NCBI GenBank assembly: GCA_964426915.1
Contig: CAYRTD010000111.1
Span: 1-13,938, forward strand
Length of the DNA: 13,938 nucleotides
Direction: 5' to 3'
From: CAYRTD01 sp964426915
Lineage (GTDB): Bacteria > Bacteroidota > Bacteroidia > Bacteroidales > GCA-2748055
Positions 13,857-13,938 of this stretch are shown here, in pieces (position 1 is the stretch's first letter; each line of letters begins with the position of its first letter). The position numbers and the translations under genes are program-made. The notes beneath the pieces were generated by a model. That model worked only from the letters and a program-made list of their open reading frames with translations. It was not told the DNA's origin and did not search any database.

Positions 13857-13938
13857 CAATATACTCATTCAGTAATATATTTAAACGGTATTCGTGAGCT
13901 CGTTATCACTCGGTTCTGCGTTGCTGCAACCGCGTGTC
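13857..13938. other. Start of a probable dispersed repeat, cut by the window edge
   Basis: After the 18-bp motif the sequence is unlike the flanking genes and becomes richer in G+C toward the edge. It carries TTCTGCGTTGCTGCAAC near 13912-13930, part of which (TCTGCGTTG) also follows the first repeat copy. The + strand is open from a GTG at 13839 to the edge, but one minus frame is also open for much of this stretch, so I call no gene. Confidence 0.35.

Noticed and set aside
13839..13938. A GTG-initiated + strand frame open to the window edge.
   Set aside because: It starts within the pyrI stop and the 18-bp repeat, other frames are open too, and the codons show no recognisable protein family.

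Overview
The window is a stretch of ordinary chromosome from a member of the Bacteroidota, probably a Bacteroidales/Marinilabiliales-type organism. Four things point there: AT-rich intergenic DNA, promoters of the phylum-specific TTTG / TAnnTTTG type (clearest at 2208-2239), an LptD of the Bacteroidota kind, and pyrB paired with pyrI. No rRNA, tRNA, CRISPR array, intact insertion sequence or phage gene is visible.

Layout. Positions 1-357 hold two adjacent short-unit tandem arrays: an 8-bp G-rich array without a single C, then a 7-bp CCGATYA array. A glucose-1-dehydrogenase-like SDR gene (546-1400) follows with its terminator. Convergent to it is a small DUF4235-like membrane protein gene. A 387-nt gap with a nested hairpin and a near-perfect promoter leads into the operon rpsF-rpsR-rplI (2281-3368), closed by a strong terminator. 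On the minus strand lie ridA and lptD. Divergent from lptD, an envelope pair (periplasmic amidase, then an MlaD-type MCE protein, 1 nt apart) ends at a terminator. Then come an AT-rich 330-nt stretch, dnaA with its own terminator, an EamA-type transporter overlapping a yigZ-family gene by 8 nt, and pyrB-pyrI behind their own promoter. The last 100 bases look like the start of a dispersed repeat.

How the genes relate. lptD (LPS insertion into the outer membrane), the amidase (peptidoglycan hydrolysis) and the MCE protein (lipid traffic) form an envelope cluster around one divergent intergenic region. bS6, bS18 and bL9 are ribosomal. pyrBI makes carbamoyl aspartate for pyrimidines, and the regulatory chain keeps its zinc and nucleotide-binding residues. 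dnaA starts replication.

No clearly novel multi-gene system is visible. The signals most worth a second look are these: strong Shine-Dalgarno sequences in front of rpsR and rplI only, in a phylum whose ribosomes normally ignore them and where bS18 and bS6 help hide the anti-SD; the telomere-like G-quadruplex-capable array beside a GATC-dense array; an exact 18-bp inverted repeat bracketing 7 kb that includes dnaA; and an lptD that starts with TTG and has exactly two cysteines.
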